Of a stretch of DNA of 64,000 nucleotides, positions 61,602 to 64,000 are shown one piece after another; position 1 is the stretch's first letter; each line of letters starts with the position of its first letter. The DNA is from JBHIYN01 sp041984235 (GTDB lineage: Bacteria; Pseudomonadota; Gammaproteobacteria; Ga0077536). The position numbers and the translations under genes are program-made. Where the stretch lies: positions 186,001 to 250,000 of the forward strand of contig JBHIYN010000001.1 in assembly GCA_041984235.1 (NCBI GenBank), written 5' to 3'. A model generated the notes under the pieces. The model ran no database searches and was not told the DNA's origin. It was given only the letters and a program-made list of their open reading frames with translations.

Positions 61602-62264
61602 GTGTCAGCATCTTCGCCCCAACGTGACGTGCGCCCACGACCTGGCGCCGACGGCAAGGCCCCGGCGCGCCGCCGCGCGCGGCCGATGGCGAGCGCCGAG
61701 CGCCGCGGTCAGATCCTGGGCTACGCCATTGCCGAGAGCGCCGAACGCGGCCTCGGACACGCGCGCCACAGCGACGTCGCGCGTGCCGCCGGGGTCGCGG
61801 TGCCGACCGTGTTCCACTATTTCCGGACCCGCGCGGATCTCGCCGAGGCGGTCATCGCGGAGGTCGAGCGGCTGTTGTTCGCCGACATCGTCGCCCCGCA
61901 CTTCGCCGCGGCCGTGCCCGCGCCGGCGGCGCTCACCGGCATCCTGCTGGCGTTCGCCGACGCCATCGACACGCACCCGGACTACATCCGGGTCTGGCTC
62001 GGCTGGAGCACCGCCGTACGCGGCGAGTACTGGCCCGCCTACCTGCGCTTTCACCAGCGCGCGATGCGCGACGTGAGCGCCAAGATCGAGGAGGGCAAGC
62101 GCGCCGGCACGCTGAGTGCCGACCTCGACACCGAGGACGAGGCGCGGGTCATCATCGGCCTCGCGCACATGATCGCGCAGATGAAGTTCGCCGGGAACGA
62201 ACGGACCGCGGTCGAGCGCACCGTGCGCTCGCTGATCGAAGGTTATCTCAGCCGGCGCGACTGA
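61602..62264 (+). CDS. TetR/AcrR-family transcriptional regulator
   Basis: A 220-residue regulator. A basic leader of about 30 residues precedes the helix-turn-helix (RGQILGYAIAESAERG, HSDVARAAGVAVPTVFHYFRTRADL). It starts with GTG 61602; an in-frame ATG at 61686 would give a shorter protein starting just before the DNA-binding domain. It is divergent from the second COX-like cassette. Confidence 0.88.
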   Translation: MSASSPQRDVRPRPGADGKAPARRRARPMASAERRGQILGYAIAESAERGLGHARHSDVARAAGVAVPTVFHYFRTRADLAEAVIAEVERLLFADIVAPHFAAAVPAPAALTGILLAFADAIDTHPDYIRVWLGWSTAVRGEYWPAYLRFHQRAMRDVSAKIEEGKRAGTLSADLDTEDEARVIIGLAHMIAQMKFAGNERTAVERTVRSLIEGYLSRRD

Positions 62265-62291
62265 GCACGCAGCGCCGCTCCCCCGGCGCGC

Positions 62292-63056
62292 TCAGAAGCC
62301 GATGTGCGATCCGCCGTCGATGCTCAGATGCTGCCCGGTGATGTAGCTGGCGCCGTCACTGAGCAGGAAGCAGCACGGGGTGGCGACCTCGTCGGGTTGT
62401 GCGATGCGTCCCATGGGGATCTGCGCGAGCGTGCGTTCGAGAAACCTGGGGCTGCGAATGACCTCGGTCATGGGCGTCTCGACCGCACCGAAACACACGC
62501 TGTTGACACAGATTCCGTAGCGCGCCCATTCGCGTGCGGCACTCATGGTGATGCCGAGCACGCCGGCCTTGGCCGCGCCGTAGTTGATCTGGCCAATGGT
62601 GCCGCGGCGCCCGGCGATGGAGGAGACGTTGACGATGCGACGCGGCGCTTCGTCGCCCGACTCGGCGCACTCGACCATGTGGCGTCCGACTGCCTGCAGG
62701 CAGTTGAAGACCCCGGTCAGGTTGACGTCGATGACGGCCTGCCAGTCCGCCAGTGACATCTTGTTGATCATGGCGGTGCGGATGATGCCGGCATTGTTGA
62801 ACAGGCCGTTGATGGTGCCGTGCCGCGCGATCACGTCGGCCACCGTGTCCTGTACGAAGCCGGGATCGGCAACGCTCCCGACGTAGCAATGCCCGCCGGT
62901 CTGCTCCGCGGTATCGCGCACGCCGTCACCGTTGAGGTCGACCAGGATCACGGTCGCACCCAGGCCCGCGGCCTTCGCCGCCACGCCGCGTCCTATGCCC
63001 TGCGCAGCGCCGGTGATGACGACCACGCGGCTGTCGAGATTCATGAGGTTGTCCAT
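62292..63056 (-). CDS. SDR-family oxidoreductase
   Basis: A 254-residue classical SDR: TGAAQGIGRGVA, NNAGII, NVSSIAGRRG with the catalytic Ser, and YGAAKAG with Tyr and Lys. ITGQHLSIDGGSHIGF closes the fold. It converges on the TetR gene. The substrate is unknown; a 3-hydroxyacyl-CoA or cyclic alcohol is possible. Confidence 0.9.
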   Translation of the reverse strand: MDNLMNLDSRVVVITGAAQGIGRGVAAKAAGLGATVILVDLNGDGVRDTAEQTGGHCYVGSVADPGFVQDTVADVIARHGTINGLFNNAGIIRTAMINKMSLADWQAVIDVNLTGVFNCLQAVGRHMVECAESGDEAPRRIVNVSSIAGRRGTIGQINYGAAKAGVLGITMSAAREWARYGICVNSVCFGAVETPMTEVIRSPRFLERTLAQIPMGRIAQPDEVATPCCFLLSDGASYITGQHLSIDGGSHIGF

Positions 63057-63108
63057 GGCTGTTGCTCCTCAGGTTGGGTCAATGAGAGACCGGCACATGC
63101 TGAAAGGC

Positions 63109-63223
63109 GAAAAAGGGGACATGGGAAAAAGGGGACATGCCACTTTTTCGCACACTACCGAACCACGCTATTGAGCTGCATTGAAAAAGTGGCATGTCCC
63201 CTTTTTCCCATGTCCCCTTTTTC
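63109..63223. repeat. 115-bp palindromic repeat with perfect 41-base arms
   Basis: The arms 63109-63149 and 63183-63223 are exact complements around a 33-base loop. Within each arm the unit AAAAAGGGGACATG occurs twice in tandem. It fills much of the 230-base gap between the SDR and the molybdoprotein gene. Units of this wording recur as dispersed palindromes in proteobacteria and are probably mobilised by REP-associated transposases. Confidence 0.75.
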
Positions 63224-63286
63224 TGCTTCTCCGTTCCGCGCCAGCGATTATGATGGTGCGTTTCAACCCGAGCCGGGCACGCAACC

Positions 63287-63985
63287 TTGAGCGAACAGGG
63301 CACCCGACCGCTGCCGCGCGGGCAGGACGAGACCCGCGTCTTCCCGCGTTTCGGCCTGGGCCGTTTCGCACGGCGCTTTCCGCGCGATCCCGAACACCTC
63401 AGCCTCGTGGTGCGCGGCGAGGTCGCGACCGAGGTCGATCTCGCGAGCGCGCTGGCCGAGCTGCCGCAGATCGAGCTGACCGCCGATTTCCATTGCGTCA
63501 CCACGTGGTCGGTACGCGACGTGCGCTGGCGCGGCTGGCGCTTTGCCGAGGTCTACGAACGCCTGGTGATGCCGCTGGCGGCGCCGGCAGCGGGTGCGCG
63601 CCTGGTCGTGCTGCGCGGCGACGACGGCTACTGCGTCAGCCTGCCGCTGGACGACCTGCTGGCCGACGACGTGCTGCTCGCAACCGGGCTCGACGACGGC
63701 GGCCTCGGCCTCGCGCACGGCGCGCCTTTGCGCGTGGTGGCGCCCGCGCACTATGGCTACAAGAGCTGCAAGCACCTGGTCGCGCTCGAGTTCTGGTCGG
63801 ACGATCGCCACTACCGCTTCCCGCGGCCCTATCCGAAGCTGATGGACCACCCGCGCGCCCGGGTCGCCCTGGAGGAGCGTGCGCGCGGCGTGCCGGCCTG
63901 GCTGCTGCGCCCGTTCTACCGCCTGCTGATCGGGGCCACCGTGCGGCGCTTCAACCGTGCGCTGGAGGAACACCGCCGCCGCTGA
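63287..63985 (+). CDS. Molybdopterin-dependent oxidoreductase, sulfite oxidase fold
   Basis: A 232-residue protein of the YedY/sulfite oxidase group. FHCVTTWSV holds the Mo-binding Cys, and W.G..F.EV (WRGWRFAEV) and GYKSCKHLVALEFW are conserved cofactor-domain segments. It is single-domain, with no signal peptide, haem or dimerisation domain, so probably a cytoplasmic enzyme of unknown substrate. The TTG start at 63287 is supported by the natural N-terminus. It ends 15 bases before the window edge. Confidence 0.88.
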   Translation: MSEQGTRPLPRGQDETRVFPRFGLGRFARRFPRDPEHLSLVVRGEVATEVDLASALAELPQIELTADFHCVTTWSVRDVRWRGWRFAEVYERLVMPLAAPAAGARLVVLRGDDGYCVSLPLDDLLADDVLLATGLDDGGLGLAHGAPLRVVAPAHYGYKSCKHLVALEFWSDDRHYRFPRPYPKLMDHPRARVALEERARGVPAWLLRPFYRLLIGATVRRFNRALEEHRRR

Positions 63986-64000
63986 GGTGCGCCTCATACG

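Noticed and set aside
1..64000. CRISPR array, rRNA operon, prophage or insertion-sequence transposase
   Set aside because: I saw no regularly spaced repeats, rRNA sequence, phage structural genes or transposase motifs; only the two palindromic repeats were found.

Overview
This window is very GC-rich, gene-dense bacterial DNA with no gene-free gap over about 300 bases. It looks chromosomal and proteobacterial. A high-GC gammaproteobacterial degrader of polycyclic aromatic or steroid-like compounds fits best, but I infer that from gene content and cannot prove it. Most genes encode peripheral catabolism: Rieske oxygenases, an extradiol dioxygenase, a meta-cleavage hydrolase, P450s, Baeyer-Villiger monooxygenases, acyl-CoA ligases and dehydrogenases, many SDRs, amidohydrolases and flavin/F420-type LLM oxidoreductases.

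The main result is a selenocysteine (Sec) system. From 8.3 to 15.9 kb there are two selenoprotein genes, each with an in-frame UGA that splits the reading frame: a UGSC-family protein (UGA at 8648-8650) and an AhpD-like alkylhydroperoxidase-related protein (CxxU, UGA at 10739-10741). They are followed by selA, selB, a serine hydrolase and a selenocysteine tRNA with a UCA anticodon (15814-15909). A third selenoprotein, thioredoxin-like with a U-G-C motif, lies at 17194-18372 on the minus strand (UGA at 17967-17965). It sits at the end of a ring-hydroxylating/ring-cleaving dioxygenase operon. A hairpin that could act as a bacterial SECIS follows each UGA at an appropriate distance. selD was not found here.

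Layout: 1-330, truncated LLM oxidoreductase. 426-4991 (minus), a molybdenum hydroxylase (FAD, 2Fe-2S and Mo subunits) with a MoaD-like protein and a membrane protein. 5099-7426 (minus), a double-domain acyl-CoA dehydrogenase, divergent from an enoyl-CoA hydratase and the Sec island. 15971-17072, a VOC protein and an unknown protein. 17194-22917 (minus), the aromatic operon with a divergent TetR regulator. 23729-25997 (minus), transporter, DUF2834-like protein and meta-cleavage hydrolase. 26125-39932 (plus), a long catabolic run: ligase, AraC regulator, P450, two amidohydrolases, SnoaL-like protein, Rieske oxygenase, ligase, SDR, BVMO and P450. 40055-41643 (minus), a COX IV-like/COX III-like/multi-TM cassette, repeated with diverged sequence at 59709-61361. 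41773-59630, SDRs, phosphotransferases, a PQQ dehydrogenase, a GGDEF-EAL protein, an amidohydrolase, MarR, an epoxide hydrolase, LLM enzymes, an MDR reductase, a second BVMO and an ankyrin protein. 61602-63985, a TetR regulator, an SDR, a long palindromic repeat and a sulfite-oxidase-fold molybdoprotein.

Several catabolic promoters share a motif related to GCGTA-N3-TACGC (near 26054, 41702, 42580, 51862, 55808 and 61437). This suggests a common regulator of dispersed catabolic units. Two palindromic intergenic repeats, next to the Sec tRNA and before the last gene, resemble dispersed repeats linked to REP-type elements.
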